A DNA stretch of 31,435 bases from CAIYYX01 sp035530135 (GCA_035530135.1 DATKVJ010000125.1:1-31435), one strand, 5' to 3'; counted from the stretch's first letter, positions 16,660 through 26,050 are shown. Notes: a model not told the origin generated them from the letters alone. Numbers and translations are program-made.

Positions 16660-17537
16660 CACTTCCTGCTCTTGCCGGTGCCCTTCAGGTACTTGAAGAA
16701 CTCGGAGCTGGGATCGAGCACCATCACATCGCTCTTGCTCTTGAAGCTCTGGCGATAGGCCTCCAGGCTGCGATAGAAGGCGTAGAACTCCGGATTCCGG
16801 CCGAAGGCCTGGGCATAGATCGCGGTCGCCTTGGCGTCGCCCTCGCCCTTGGTGCGCTGGGCGTCGCGGTAGGCATCGGCGATGATCACCTCGCGCTGCC
16901 GGTCGGCGTCGGCCTTGATCTTCTCCGCCTGGGCGGCGCCGTCCGAGCGCAACTGGTTGGCGACGCGCTTCCGCTCCGTCTCCATGCGCCGGTACACCGA
17001 CTCGCTCACCTCCTGGGGATAGTCGACCCGCTTCAGGCGCACATCGACGATCTGCACGCCGATGGATCGGGCATCGGCGTCGGCCTGGACCCGTACCTCA
17101 TCCATGATCTTCTCGCGCTCGCCGGCGACGACCTCCTGCACCGTGCGCTTGCCGAACTCCCCGCGCAGCAGGGCATTGACCGTCTGCGACAGGCGGATAT
17201 GGGCGCGCGCCTCGTCGCCCTGGACGGAGATGTAGTACTGCTTGACGTCGATGATGCGCCACTTGATGTAGGCGTCGACCAGCATCGGCTTCTTCTCCGA
17301 GGTGATGAAGCGCTCGGGATCGGGGGCATCGTAGGTGAGGATGCGGTTGTCGAAGAAGCGCACGTTCTGGATCAGCGGCCACTTGAAGTTGAGCCCCGGC
17401 TTGGTGATGACCTCCTTGACCTCGCCGAATTGGAAAACGATGGCGAACTGGCGCTGGTCGACCGTGAACATCGAACTCGCCAGGATCGCCAGGATCAGCA
17501 GTACCGCGGCCGCGGCAAAAGGCAGATTGCGGCGCAT
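16659..17537 (-). CDS. hflC: FtsH protease modulator, SPFH protein HflC
   Basis: This is a 292-residue SPFH/band-7 protein anchored by an N-terminal helix (about 5-24). It has the SPFH domain (DQRQFAIVFQFGEVKEV onward) and a long helical region rich in Arg, Glu and Ala that forms the wall of the HflKC cage around FtsH. VNALLRGEFGKRTVQEVVAGER is a strongly HflC-like segment. The ATG at 17537 overlaps the hflK stop as TGATG, and GGGGAG lies upstream, so it is translationally coupled with its partner. It acts in the inner membrane to limit FtsH proteolysis. Confidence 0.95.
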   Translation of the reverse strand: MRRNLPFAAAAVLLILAILASSMFTVDQRQFAIVFQFGEVKEVITKPGLNFKWPLIQNVRFFDNRILTYDAPDPERFITSEKKPMLVDAYIKWRIIDVKQYYISVQGDEARAHIRLSQTVNALLRGEFGKRTVQEVVAGEREKIMDEVRVQADADARSIGVQIVDVRLKRVDYPQEVSESVYRRMETERKRVANQLRSDGAAQAEKIKADADRQREVIIADAYRDAQRTKGEGDAKATAIYAQAFGRNPEFYAFYRSLEAYRQSFKSKSDVMVLDPSSEFFKYLKGTGKSRK

Positions 17538-18793
17538 CAACGGTCTCCCCGATCGCGGGAGCGCAGCGCATCGCGCGAGCGCAATAGCGCGGCATCCGAT
17601 CTATCCAGCTGCGGCGGCACCTCGCTCGGCAGCGCCTGCACCGGGCTCGCCGGCGCGGGCGCCGGCGTTGTCGCCGCGGCGGGGGCTGCGGCTGCCGGGG
17701 CGCCGGCCGCCTGCATCAGCTTGTCCAACGGCAGGTAGAGCATGTTGTTGCCGCCCTTGGCATCGATCATGATCTTGCTGGTGTTGGAGAGAATCTGCTG
17801 CACGGTGTCCAGATACATGCGGCTGCGCGTGACCGCCGGCGCCTTGTCGTACTCGACCAGGATCTGCTTGAAGCGCGAGGCATCGCCCTCGGCATTGGCG
17901 ATCACCCGGCTCTTGTAGCCGCTGGCCTCCTCCAGCAGACGCGACGCTGCGCCGCGCGCTCTGGGTACCACGTCGTTGGCGTAGGCCTGGCCCTCGTTCA
18001 CCTGCCGGTCGCGATCCTGTCCGGCCTTCACCGCGTCATCGAAGGCAGCCTGCACCTGCTCCGGCGGTTGCACGTTCTGCAGCGTCAGCCGGGAAATGTA
18101 GATGCCGGTCTTGTAGCGGTCGAGAATTTCCTGCATCAGTTTGCTCGCCTGCGCCGCGACCTGTTCGCGCCCCTCGTAGAGGACGAAGTCCATCTTGCTC
18201 TTGCCCACCACCTCGCGCATCGCGGTCTCTGCCGACTGCAGCACGGCGTCGTCGGGACTGCGATTGTTGAACAGGTAGGCCTCCGGATCCTTGACGAACC
18301 ACTGCACGGCGAACTCGATGCTGACGATGTTCTCGTCGTCGGTGAGCATCAACGCTTCCTTCAGCACCGGATTCTTGGCCGAGCCGCGATAGCCGACCTC
18401 GACCACGCGCACGTCGCTGACGCGCACGATTTCGTTGCTCTGAATCGGATAGGGCAGGCGCCAGTGCAGGCCCGGCTCGGTGGTCTGGGAGTAGCGTCCG
18501 AAGGTGAGCACCACGCCGCGCTGGCTGGCTTCGACGATGTAGAAGCCGCTGGCCAGCCAGACCGCCAGCACCACCAGGAGCAACAGGCCGATGCCGCCGC
18601 TGAACTGGCGCACATTGAAGGGTGCCGACGGCCCGCCGCCGCCGATGCCGCCGCCACCGCCGCCGCTCTTCTTGCCGAACAGGCCGGCCAAGCGGCGGTT
18701 GACGTCGCGCCACAGCTCTTCGAGATCGGGCGGGCCGCCCTTGTTGCCACCGGGATCGGGTTTATTGCCCCAGCCGTGGTCATTTAGCGACAT
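17537..18793 (-). CDS. hflK: FtsH protease modulator, SPFH protein HflK
   Basis: This is a 418-residue partner of HflC. The cytoplasmic N-terminus (SLNDHGWGNKPDPGGNKGGPPDLEELW) is typical of HflK. It includes a run of glycines, KSGGGGGGIGGGG, before the transmembrane helix (GGIGLLLLVVLAVWLASGFYIV). The SPFH domain begins EASQRGVVLTFGRY, and a Pro/Ala-rich tail ends the protein. I set the start at ATG 18793 (MSLNDHGWG) because that is the family N-terminus; the open frame continues six codons further. It forms the alternating HflK-HflC ring that encloses FtsH. Confidence 0.95.
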   Translation of the reverse strand: MSLNDHGWGNKPDPGGNKGGPPDLEELWRDVNRRLAGLFGKKSGGGGGGIGGGGPSAPFNVRQFSGGIGLLLLVVLAVWLASGFYIVEASQRGVVLTFGRYSQTTEPGLHWRLPYPIQSNEIVRVSDVRVVEVGYRGSAKNPVLKEALMLTDDENIVSIEFAVQWFVKDPEAYLFNNRSPDDAVLQSAETAMREVVGKSKMDFVLYEGREQVAAQASKLMQEILDRYKTGIYISRLTLQNVQPPEQVQAAFDDAVKAGQDRDRQVNEGQAYANDVVPRARGAASRLLEEASGYKSRVIANAEGDASRFKQILVEYDKAPAVTRSRMYLDTVQQILSNTSKIMIDAKGGNNMLYLPLDKLMQAAGAPAAAAPAAATTPAPAPASPVQALPSEVPPQLDRSDAALLRSRDALRSRDRGDR

Positions 18794-18856
18794 CAAGATA
18801 CCTGCGATCACGGATCAGCCTTCAGCAGTTAAGGGGTTACGCCAGCTTCGGCGACA

Positions 18857-19975
18857 TCAGGCAGCATCTGCCTGGGACTGTTCGGCGTGCCCGCGCGCCG
18901 CTTGGCTCAAGGCGTCTCGCAGTAGATCGAGTCCGGCGCCGCTTTTCGCACTCAGGCGAACGCGTGAAATTTTACCATACTCGTCGAGATCGACTCCGGG
19001 AGCAGCGGCGGTGGCGTCGATCTTGTTCCAGACCAGGATCTGGGGCACGTCGGCGGCGCCGATTTCGGCCAACACCTGGTTCACCGCGGCGATCTGCTGA
19101 TCGCGATCGGCACTGGCCGAGTCGACCACGTGGAGCAGCAGATCGGCCCCCGCCGTCTCCTCCAGCGTGGCATGAAAGGCGGCGACCAGCGCGTGGGGCA
19201 GGTCGCGGATGAAACCGACGGTGTCGGAAATCACGATCTGCCCGGCGCCGGCCAGGAACAGCCGGCGCGAGGTGGTGTCGAGCGTGGCGAAGAGCTGGTC
19301 GGCGGCATAGCTGCCGGCCTTGGTCAGGGCGTTGAACAGCGTCGTCTTGCCGGCATTGGTGTAGCCGACCAGGGACACGGTCAACAGCTCGCGCTTGGTC
19401 CGCGCCCGGCGCTGCACGGCGCGCTGGCGTCCGAGCTGCTGCAGACGCTCCTTCAGCATCGCGACGCGCTTGCCGAGCAGCCTTCGGTCGGTTTCCAGCT
19501 GGGTCTCGCCGGGGCCGCGCAGGCCGATACCGCCCTTCTGCCGTTCGAGGTGGGTCCAACCGCGCACCAGGCGGGTGGATAGGCGCTGCAACTGGGCCAG
19601 CTCGACCTGCAGCTTGCCCTCGCGACTCTTGGCGCGCAGGGCGAAGATGTCGAGGATCAGCGCCGGGCGGTCGATGACGCGGCAGTCCAGCGCCTTTTCC
19701 AGGTTGCGCTGCTGCGCGGCGGAGAGTTCGTGGTTGAAGATGACCAGTTGTGCGTCATGGGCGCGGGCGGCGGCAGCGATTTCCGCCACCTTGCCCTTGC
19801 CGGCGTAGGTCGCGGCATCCGGCGCCTGGCGCTTGCCCTGCACCAGGGCCTGGGTGCGGGCACCGGCGCTTGCGGCGAGCAGTTCGAATTCGGACAGGCG
19901 CTCGGCGTAGTCGCCGGCGCCGAAATCCAGTTGCACCAGGATTGCGTTCTCGCCGCTGGCGGGACGCTCAAACAT
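18857..19975 (-). CDS. hflX: ribosome-associated GTPase HflX
   Basis: This 372-residue GTPase splits stalled 70S ribosomes under stress. The N-terminal HflX domain (about 1-190) includes KGKVAEIAAAARAHDAQLVIFN and GGIGLRGPGETQLETDRR, the hallmark GGxGxRGPGE segment. The G domain has G1 GYTNAGKTT, G3 DTVGFIRDLP and G4 NKID. The length is shorter than the E. coli protein (426) mainly at the C-terminal end. It lies between hfq (54 bp gap) and hflK (63 bp gap), the standard hfq-hflX-hflK-hflC order. Confidence 0.95.
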   Translation of the reverse strand: MFERPASGENAILVQLDFGAGDYAERLSEFELLAASAGARTQALVQGKRQAPDAATYAGKGKVAEIAAAARAHDAQLVIFNHELSAAQQRNLEKALDCRVIDRPALILDIFALRAKSREGKLQVELAQLQRLSTRLVRGWTHLERQKGGIGLRGPGETQLETDRRLLGKRVAMLKERLQQLGRQRAVQRRARTKRELLTVSLVGYTNAGKTTLFNALTKAGSYAADQLFATLDTTSRRLFLAGAGQIVISDTVGFIRDLPHALVAAFHATLEETAGADLLLHVVDSASADRDQQIAAVNQVLAEIGAADVPQILVWNKIDATAAAPGVDLDEYGKISRVRLSAKSGAGLDLLRDALSQAARGHAEQSQADAA

Positions 19976-20029
19976 GCCGGGAGCGGGCGGGCGCGGCGCC
20001 GCCGGGAACGGCGGACTGCAACGCGGGCA

Positions 20030-20266
20030 TCAATCCTCGCCGCTGTCTTGGCTGAGCGACACCGGACGGGCCGGCACCACCGTCGAGATGGCGTGCTTGT
20101 AGACCATCTGGGTGACCGTGTTCTTGAGCAGCACCACGTACTGATCGAAGGAATCGATATGGCCTTGCAGCTTGATGCCATTGACCAGGTAGATCGAGAC
20201 CGGAATATGCTCCTTGCGCAGCGTATTCAGAAACGGGTCTTGTAAGAGTTGCCCTTTATTGCTCAT
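20030..20266 (-). CDS. hfq: RNA chaperone Hfq
   Basis: This is a 78-residue Sm-like protein that forms a hexameric ring and pairs small RNAs with mRNAs. The Sm1 region contains KGQLLQDPFLNTLRKEHIPVSIYLVNGIKLQG, and the Sm2 motif is YKHAIST. The C-terminal tail is short (about 10 residues, ending QDSGED), as usual in betaproteobacteria and unlike the long E. coli tail. AGAGGA precedes the ATG. A putative promoter lies upstream, separating it from der. Confidence 0.97.
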   Translation of the reverse strand: MSNKGQLLQDPFLNTLRKEHIPVSIYLVNGIKLQGHIDSFDQYVVLLKNTVTQMVYKHAISTVVPARPVSLSQDSGED

Positions 20267-20297
20267 GGTGATCCTCTATTCTGGTTCTTGAAAGGCT

Positions 20298-20327
20298 AAT
20301 GTAAAACATTTTCGCTGCCCGTACCAA
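20298..20327 (-). promoter_or_regulatory. putative hfq promoter
   Basis: On the minus strand TTGGTA (complement of 20322-20327) is followed after 18 bp by TACATT (complement of 20298-20303). It sits in the only AT-rich part of the der-hfq gap, about 32 bp before the hfq start codon. The hexamers match consensus at four positions each, so confidence is moderate. Confidence 0.5.
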
Positions 20328-20368
20328 TTTTCCGGGATTTGACGTTGGCATTTTCCGGTCATTCCGCC

Positions 20369-21691
20369 TCAGTCCTTGGCAAACGGGTTCTTCGAGGTCT
20401 TGAACTCGACGCGTAGCGGCGTGCCCTGCAACTGGAACTGCTCCATGAAGGTCCGCTCCAGGTAGCGGCGGTACGAATCCGGCACGTGCTCCAGGGCGTT
20501 GCCGTGGATCACGATGATCGGCGGGTTGCTGCCGCCTTGGTGGGCGTAGCGCAGCTTGGGCCGGAAGATGCCGTGGCGCGGCGGCGCCTGCCTGGCCAGC
20601 GCATCCTGCAGCGCGCGCGTCAGCTGCGGCGTGGGCAGCTTGGCCATGGCGGCGGCCCAGGCGCGGTCTACCGAAGCCATCAGCCCATTCACGCCCTCGC
20701 CCTTGAGCGCCGAAACGTAGTGGACCCGGGCGAAGCCCAGGAAGTTCAGCTTGCGCTCGATATCCAGCTTGACGCGCTCGCGGCGGTAGTCGTCCACCGC
20801 GTCCCACTTATTGACCGCCAGCACCAGGGCCCGGCCCGCCTCGATGACGAAGCCGGCGATGTGGGCGTCCTGATCGGAGATTTCCTGGCTGGCGTCGACC
20901 ATCAGCACCACCACGTTGGATTGCTCGACCGCCTGCAGCGTCTTGATCACCGAGAATTTCTCGACGGTCTCGAACACCTTGCCGCGCCGGCGCAGTCCGG
21001 CGGTATCGATCAGGGTGTAGGCGCGGCCGTTGCGCTCGAACGGCACCTCGATGGCGTCGCGGGTGGTGCCCGGCATGTCGAAGGCGATGACCCGCTCCTC
21101 GCCGAGCAGGGTATTGATCAGCGTGCTCTTGCCGACGTTCGGACGTCCGGCGATCGCGACGCGCGGGCCCGAGCCCTGCTCCCCTTCGTCCGGTTCCTCC
21201 GGGAAGGGCGAGAGCGCCTCCTCCACCAGTTCGCGCACGCCTTCGCCGTGCGCCGAGGAAATCACCAGCGGCGTGCCGCAGCCCAGTTCGTGGAATTCGG
21301 CGGCGAACACCGCGCGGTTCGCACCCTCCCCCTTGTTCACCACCAAGAGCAGCGGCCGGCCGGTCTTCCTCAGGCGGTCGGCGATGACCTTGTCCTGCGG
21401 CGTGACGCCGGCGCGGCCGTCGACGACGAACAGCAGGGTGTCGGCCTCGGCGATCGCCGCCTCGGCCTGGCGCGCCATTTCGTGCATGATGCCGTCCTTC
21501 GCCTGCGGCTCGAAGCCGCCGGTATCGACGACCAGATAGGGTCTGCCGCCGAGGCGGCCATGACCGTAATGGCGGTCGCGGGTGAGACCGGGAATGTCGG
21601 CGACCAGCGCGTCGCGCGTCTTGGTGAGGCGGTTGAACAGTGTCGATTTACCGACATTCGGGCGGCCAACGATGACCAGGGTGGGCTTCAA
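20369..21691 (-). CDS. der: ribosome-assembly GTPase Der (EngA)
   Basis: This is a 440-residue protein with two tandem GTPase domains and a KH-like C-terminal domain, required for 50S subunit maturation. The first domain has GRPNVGKS (near 8-15) and DTGGFE. The second has AGRPNVGKSTLIN, DTAGLRRRGK and NKWD. The start is TTG at 21691, supported by GGAGA just upstream and by the family N-terminus KPTLVIVGRPNVGKS; no ATG fits. It begins 10 bp after the bamB stop, in the common bamB-der order. Confidence 0.95.
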   Translation of the reverse strand: MKPTLVIVGRPNVGKSTLFNRLTKTRDALVADIPGLTRDRHYGHGRLGGRPYLVVDTGGFEPQAKDGIMHEMARQAEAAIAEADTLLFVVDGRAGVTPQDKVIADRLRKTGRPLLLVVNKGEGANRAVFAAEFHELGCGTPLVISSAHGEGVRELVEEALSPFPEEPDEGEQGSGPRVAIAGRPNVGKSTLINTLLGEERVIAFDMPGTTRDAIEVPFERNGRAYTLIDTAGLRRRGKVFETVEKFSVIKTLQAVEQSNVVVLMVDASQEISDQDAHIAGFVIEAGRALVLAVNKWDAVDDYRRERVKLDIERKLNFLGFARVHYVSALKGEGVNGLMASVDRAWAAAMAKLPTPQLTRALQDALARQAPPRHGIFRPKLRYAHQGGSNPPIIVIHGNALEHVPDSYRRYLERTFMEQFQLQGTPLRVEFKTSKNPFAKD

Positions 21692-21701
21692 TGAGTCTCC
21701 A

Positions 21702-22850
21702 TTATCGCGCCGAGATGGCGTACAGGCCACCGCTGCGGGTCTGCACCACGAAGCGGTCAGCGCCGCCCGAGCGCTGCGGATCTGCGGCGATGGCGCTGCC
21801 GTCGGTGGTGATGCGGGCGGCAAAGGCGCCGTCTGCGCGGCGCAGCAGATGCACCACGCCCTGGTAATCGGCCACGACGACGTAGGCGCCCAGGGCGAGC
21901 GGGCGCGACAGACTGCGCCGCAGCAGCTTGTCCTGTTTCCAGATGCTGGCGCCGTTGGCCCGGTCGAGCGCGTAGATCGCGCCCTGGTCGTCGCTCACGT
22001 AGACGGCCCGGTCGTCGATGTCGAGACCGGCGCTGCTGGACATCTCGTGCGCCCAGAGCTGATTGCCGTTGCTCGTGTCGTAACAGGCGACCCGGCCCTG
22101 GTAGGCGACGGCGCAGACCTCGCGGCCGTTGATCACCGGCAGGCTGGCGATGTCGGCGATGCGCTCGAGTTCGGTAGCACCCTTGGGCTGGGCCACCGCA
22201 ACTTCCCAAAGCGCCGCGCCGTTGGCGCTACTGACCGCGACCAGCTTGCCGCCGGGGAAGCCCGCCAGCACCACCGGGCCGGCCAGCACGACGCCGACGT
22301 TGCTGCGCAAGGACAGCGCCGGGGTGCTGCGCTGATAGACCCAGCGCCGTTTGCCGTCGGCGGCCTCGAAGCCGAACAAGCGGGCATCGCCGCTGCGCAC
22401 CACCACCAAGCCGTCGCCGACCGCCGGTGCCGCCAGCACTTCGGAACTGACCTGCGCTGTCCATACCTGCCGGCCGGTTTGCGCGTCGAATGCCAACACC
22501 TCGCCCTTGGGGGTACCGACCACGACCAGCTTGCCGTCGCTGCCGACGCCGCCGGAAATCACCTGGCCGGCACCGATACGCCACACCTGGCGGCCGTCGT
22601 CGAAGCGCGCCAGCGTGCCGTCACGGGCCGCGGCATAGACGCTCGTGCCGACCACCGCGGGGGTGAACACATATTCGCCGGCGGTGCCGATGCTCGCCTG
22701 CCAATTCACCGAGAGCTGCGCCGTCGCGGTAAACGGGGTCAGCTCGGCCGGCTTGAGCTTGGGCCCGCTAGCCGAAAATGGGTTCAGCTTGGCAATGGTC
22801 GAACAGCCGGCCAGGAGGGACAGGGCTGCAATCAGCACCAGGCGCTTCAC
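21702..22850 (-). CDS. bamB: outer-membrane assembly lipoprotein BamB
   Basis: This 382-residue lipoprotein of the BAM complex supports beta-barrel protein insertion into the outer membrane. A signal peptide KRLVLIAALSLLAGC ends in a lipobox with the acylated cysteine. The remainder is an eight-bladed PQQ/WD-like beta propeller with repeated (L/V)YALDxANG-type blades such as VLAFDAQTGRQVW and IYALDRANGASIW. The start is GTG at 22850, chosen because GGAGG lies 6 bp before it and the signal peptide begins there. The open frame runs far upstream only as a shadow of yfgM. Its GTG overlaps the yfgM stop as GTGA. Confidence 0.94.
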   Translation of the reverse strand: MKRLVLIAALSLLAGCSTIAKLNPFSASGPKLKPAELTPFTATAQLSVNWQASIGTAGEYVFTPAVVGTSVYAAARDGTLARFDDGRQVWRIGAGQVISGGVGSDGKLVVVGTPKGEVLAFDAQTGRQVWTAQVSSEVLAAPAVGDGLVVVRSGDARLFGFEAADGKRRWVYQRSTPALSLRSNVGVVLAGPVVLAGFPGGKLVAVSSANGAALWEVAVAQPKGATELERIADIASLPVINGREVCAVAYQGRVACYDTSNGNQLWAHEMSSSAGLDIDDRAVYVSDDQGAIYALDRANGASIWKQDKLLRRSLSRPLALGAYVVVADYQGVVHLLRRADGAFAARITTDGSAIAADPQRSGGADRFVVQTRSGGLYAISAR

Positions 22851-23509
22851 GATTTGCCTCCGAGCGCATCGAGCTTGATCTGCAGTACTTGGCGGTATTG
22901 CTGCAGGCTCTGATCGGCGCCGCCCTTTTCGGCATCGAGCTTGGCCAGCGCGGCGGCGTAGGCTGCTTGCGCATCGGCGGTCTTGCCCTGGGCAGCGAGA
23001 ATGTCGCCGCGCTCTTCGGCATAACGCGGCGCAAAGGGCGCGGCGGGCTCTGCCGTCAACTGCTGCAGGGCGTCGCCGTAAGCCTTCTCGTCGAGCAGCA
23101 CTGCGCCCAAGCGCAGCCGCGCCAGGTCGCGCAATTCCTGGCCCTTGGCGTGCTCGGCGGCCCAGGTGAGCTGCAACTTGGCCGTCTTGAGGTCGCCGGC
23201 ATCTGCCTGCACCTTGGCCGAGAGCAGTGCGGCGAGGCCGGCGTAGGCGGTACCGGAGAACTTGTCGATCAGTTCGCCGGCCGCCTCGTTCGTCCTCTGT
23301 GGATCGTGGGCCGCGACCGCCTGCTCCAACTGGGCGTATGCCGCTCCCGCCTGGGCCGCTTGGTTCCTCTGCCACCAGGTCCAACCCTGCCAGGCGACCA
23401 TCGCCAGCGCGGCGGCGACGACGATCCCGGTCACCAGGTTGCCGTACTGCTTCCACCAGGTTTTCAGTTCGTCGAGTTGTTCCTGCTCTTCGAGGTCATA
23501 CACCGCCAT
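22847..23509 (-). CDS. yfgM: YfgM-like tetratricopeptide membrane protein
   Basis: This is a 220-residue inner-membrane protein. The cytoplasmic N-terminus AVYDLEEQEQLDELKTWWKQYG is typical of the YfgM family, followed by a transmembrane helix (about 27-46) and a periplasmic domain of TPR-like helices with AEERGDILAAQGKTADAQAAY as the clearest repeat. YfgM binds SecYEG and the chaperone PpiD in E. coli and helps hand over exported proteins. The start ATG 23509 was preferred over the upstream in-frame ATG because the family begins there and GGAAG precedes it. It overlaps hisS by 14 bp and bamB by 4 bp. Confidence 0.9.
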   Translation of the reverse strand: MAVYDLEEQEQLDELKTWWKQYGNLVTGIVVAAALAMVAWQGWTWWQRNQAAQAGAAYAQLEQAVAAHDPQRTNEAAGELIDKFSGTAYAGLAALLSAKVQADAGDLKTAKLQLTWAAEHAKGQELRDLARLRLGAVLLDEKAYGDALQQLTAEPAAPFAPRYAEERGDILAAQGKTADAQAAYAAALAKLDAEKGGADQSLQQYRQVLQIKLDALGGKS

Positions 23510-24803
23510 GTTCGTCTTCCCAGTGAAATAGTAGTTCGCCGATCGCCTCGGCAAGTTGGTCGAATGCCACGCGCCGCTGTTCCTGCTCGTTGCCGAAACC
23601 GTCGCGTAGCGGTTTCAAGGAGACTTCGTTCGCGGCTGCCTCGTTGTCGCCGATGATCGCCGCCAGCGTCGCGCCGGAGGCGTCGGCGCGCTTCATCTGC
23701 GCCTTGAAACTGCCGCCGCCGCAATGCAGCTGCACCGCGAAACCGGCGTCGCGCAGCCCCTCGGCGACCCTGAAGGCGAAGCGCTGGGCCTGTTCGCCCT
23801 GGTGCACCACATAGACGTCCGGCGCGACGCTGGCGACGACGCCGCCCTGTTCCCGCCACAGCGCCAGCAGACGTTCGATGCCGATGGCGAAGCCGCAGGC
23901 CGGCTGGGGCTTGCCGCCCAACTGGGCGACCAGCCCGTCGTAACGGCCGCCGGCGCAGACCGTGCCCTGGCTACCCAGGCGGTCGGTGACCCATTCGAAG
24001 ACGGTCAGGTTGTAATAGTCGAGCCCGCGCACCAGCCGGGGATTGACGCGGTAGGGAATGCCGGCATCCTTGAGCAGCGCCTGGACGCCGGCGAAATGGG
24101 CGAGCGACGCCTCGCCCAGGTATTCGATCAGCTTGGGGGCGGCCTCGACGATCTCCTGCAGCGCCGGATTCTTGGTGTCGAGGATGCGCAGGGGATTGCT
24201 GTGCAGCCGTCGTCTCGCGTCGGCGTCGAGCGTCTCTGCGCGCTCTTCGAGGTAGGCGACCAAGTCGGCGCGATGGCGGCTCCGCTCCTCGACCTGGCCC
24301 AGCGAATTGATCTCCAGGCGGATGTCGGTGAGGCCGAGGTCATCCCAAAGGCGCTGGCACATCAGGATGTGTTCGGCGTCGATGTCCGGGCCGGCAAACC
24401 CCAGCGCCTCCACGCCGACCTGGTGGAACTGCCGGTAGCGCCCCTTCTGCGGCCGCTCGTGGCGGAACATCGGTCCCTGGTAGCACAGCCGCTTCGGTCC
24501 GTCGTAGAGCAGGTTGTGCTGCAGCACGGCGCGAACGCAGCCCGCCGTGCCCTCCGGCCGCAAGGTCAGCTGTTCGCCGTTCAGGCTGTCGGTGAAGGAG
24601 TACATCTCCTTCTCGACGATGTCGGTGGCGGCGCCGATGGCGCGCGCGAACAGCGGCGTCGGCTCGACCACGGGCAGACGGATCGGCCGGTAGGCGTGGG
24701 CGCGCAGCCAGTCGCGCACCAGGTCGTCGAACTCCTCCAACTGCTCGGCTTCATCGGGCAGGATGTCGTTCATGCCACGGATGGCTTGTATCGTCTGGCT
24801 CAT
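23496..24803 (-). CDS. hisS: histidyl-tRNA synthetase
   Basis: This 435-residue class II synthetase charges tRNA-His. The N-terminus IQAIRGMNDILP is typical. Motif 2 is MFRHERPQKGRYRQFHQVGVE, the histidine-binding loop is LVRGLDYYNLTVFEWV, and motif 3 is ACGFAIGIERL. The C-terminal anticodon-binding domain starts near 330. All catalytic motifs are present, which distinguishes it from hisZ in the same window. The start overlaps the end of ispG by 4 bp (ATGA). Confidence 0.97.
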   Translation of the reverse strand: MSQTIQAIRGMNDILPDEAEQLEEFDDLVRDWLRAHAYRPIRLPVVEPTPLFARAIGAATDIVEKEMYSFTDSLNGEQLTLRPEGTAGCVRAVLQHNLLYDGPKRLCYQGPMFRHERPQKGRYRQFHQVGVEALGFAGPDIDAEHILMCQRLWDDLGLTDIRLEINSLGQVEERSRHRADLVAYLEERAETLDADARRRLHSNPLRILDTKNPALQEIVEAAPKLIEYLGEASLAHFAGVQALLKDAGIPYRVNPRLVRGLDYYNLTVFEWVTDRLGSQGTVCAGGRYDGLVAQLGGKPQPACGFAIGIERLLALWREQGGVVASVAPDVYVVHQGEQAQRFAFRVAEGLRDAGFAVQLHCGGGSFKAQMKRADASGATLAAIIGDNEAAANEVSLKPLRDGFGNEQEQRRVAFDQLAEAIGELLFHWEDEHGGV

Positions 24804-26050
24804 ATTCTCTTCGGGTACTTCCGCTCGACGTAGTCGTCGATGATGGCGCGGAACTCGCCGGCGATGTTGTCGCCCTTCAGGGTGACGCTGCGCTCGCCGT
24901 CGACGTAGACCGGAGCGACCGGAGTCTCCCCAGTACCCGGCAGGCTGATGCCGATGTTGGCGTGCTTGCTCTCGCCCGGGCCATTGACCACGCAGCCCAT
25001 CACCGCCAAGCTCATGTTCTCGACGCCGACGCGGGTGAGACGCCAGGCCGGCATCCGCTCGCGCACGTAGGACTGGATGTCCTGCGCCAGTTCCTGGAAG
25101 GTGGTGCTGGTGGTACGGCCGCAGCCCGGGCAGGCGGCGACCAGCGGCGTGAAGGCGCGCAGGCCCATGGTCTGCAGGATCTCCTGGGCGACGACCACCT
25201 CGCGGCTGCGCTCGCCATCGGGTTCCGGGGTCAGGGACACGCGGATTGTGTCGCCGATGCCTTCCTGCAGCATCACCGCCAGCGCCGCGGTCGAGGCGAC
25301 GATGCCCTTGGAGCCCATGCCCGCCTCGGTCAGTCCCAAGTGCAGCGGATAGTCGCTGCGGTCGGCCAGGTCGCGGTAGATGCCGATCAGATCCTGGACC
25401 CCGGACACCTTGCAGGACAGGACGATGGCGTCGCCGGGCAGACCCAGTTCCTCGGCCCTCGCCGCGCTCTCCAGGGCCGAAGCGATCATCGCCTCGCGCA
25501 TCAGCGCCGTCGCGTCCCGCGGCACCGACCGCCGCGCGTTCTCGTCCATGATGCGGGCGAGCAGGTCCTGGTCGAGGCTGCCCCAGTTCACTCCTATCCT
25601 CACCGGTTTGTTGCAGCGGCAGGCGATCTCGATCAGGCTGGCGAACTGCTCGTCCCGCTTCCTTCCCCTGCCGACGTTACCCGGATTGATGCGCAGCTTG
25701 TCCAGCGCCTCGGCGCACGCCGGCACTTCCGCGAGCAACTTATGGCCGTTGAAATGGAAATCGCCGACCAGCGGCACTTCGAGATTCATCTTCAGCAGCT
25801 GCTCGCGGATCTTCGGCACCGCCGCCGCCGCCTCCCGGGTGTTCACCGTGACGCGGACGATCTCGGAACCGGCCCGGGCAAGTTGCGCCACCTGCCTCGC
25901 CGTGCCGATCACATCGGCGGTATCGGTATTGGTCATCGATTGCACCACCACCGGCGCCAGACCGCCGATGGCGACGCCGCCCACCCTCACCTGGCGCGTG
26001 CGCCGCCGGGCGAGCGGGCCGGCCACGACCGGGCGCTCCACGGCGCTCAT
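24800..26050 (-). CDS. ispG: 4-hydroxy-3-methylbut-2-en-1-yl diphosphate synthase (flavodoxin)
   Basis: This 416-residue iron-sulfur enzyme of the MEP pathway reductively converts MEcPP to HMBPP for isoprenoid synthesis. The N-terminal TIM barrel begins RQVRVGGVAIGGLAPVVVQSM. The [4Fe-4S] ligands are visible as Cys307 and Cys310 (ACPGCG), Cys353 (GCVVNGPGE) and Glu360, with the usual spacing of the last two. Its start overlaps rodZ by 4 bp and its stop overlaps hisS, placing it in the middle of the coupled chain. Confidence 0.96.
   Translation of the reverse strand: MSAVERPVVAGPLARRRTRQVRVGGVAIGGLAPVVVQSMTNTDTADVIGTARQVAQLARAGSEIVRVTVNTREAAAAVPKIREQLLKMNLEVPLVGDFHFNGHKLLAEVPACAEALDKLRINPGNVGRGRKRDEQFASLIEIACRCNKPVRIGVNWGSLDQDLLARIMDENARRSVPRDATALMREAMIASALESAARAEELGLPGDAIVLSCKVSGVQDLIGIYRDLADRSDYPLHLGLTEAGMGSKGIVASTAALAVMLQEGIGDTIRVSLTPEPDGERSREVVVAQEILQTMGLRAFTPLVAACPGCGRTTSTTFQELAQDIQSYVRERMPAWRLTRVGVENMSLAVMGCVVNGPGESKHANIGISLPGTGETPVAPVYVDGERSVTLKGDNIAGEFRAIIDDYVERKYPKRI

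Noticed and set aside
13988..16696. Very long plus-strand open frame (902 codons) across purA, hisZ and yjeT
   Set aside because: It is antisense to three recognised genes, and its product is Gln/Ala/Arg/Val-rich with no family features. High-GC codon use removes stop codons on the opposite strand.
16659..17537. Considered whether hflC and hflK are recent duplicates
   Set aside because: Both have clearly distinct HflC and HflK features and the conserved order found across proteobacteria.
22851..23456. N-terminal extension of bamB to 584 codons
   Set aside because: The extension is out of frame with yfgM and gives a basic low-complexity sequence. The GTG at 22850 with GGAGG and a lipoprotein signal peptide is the true start.
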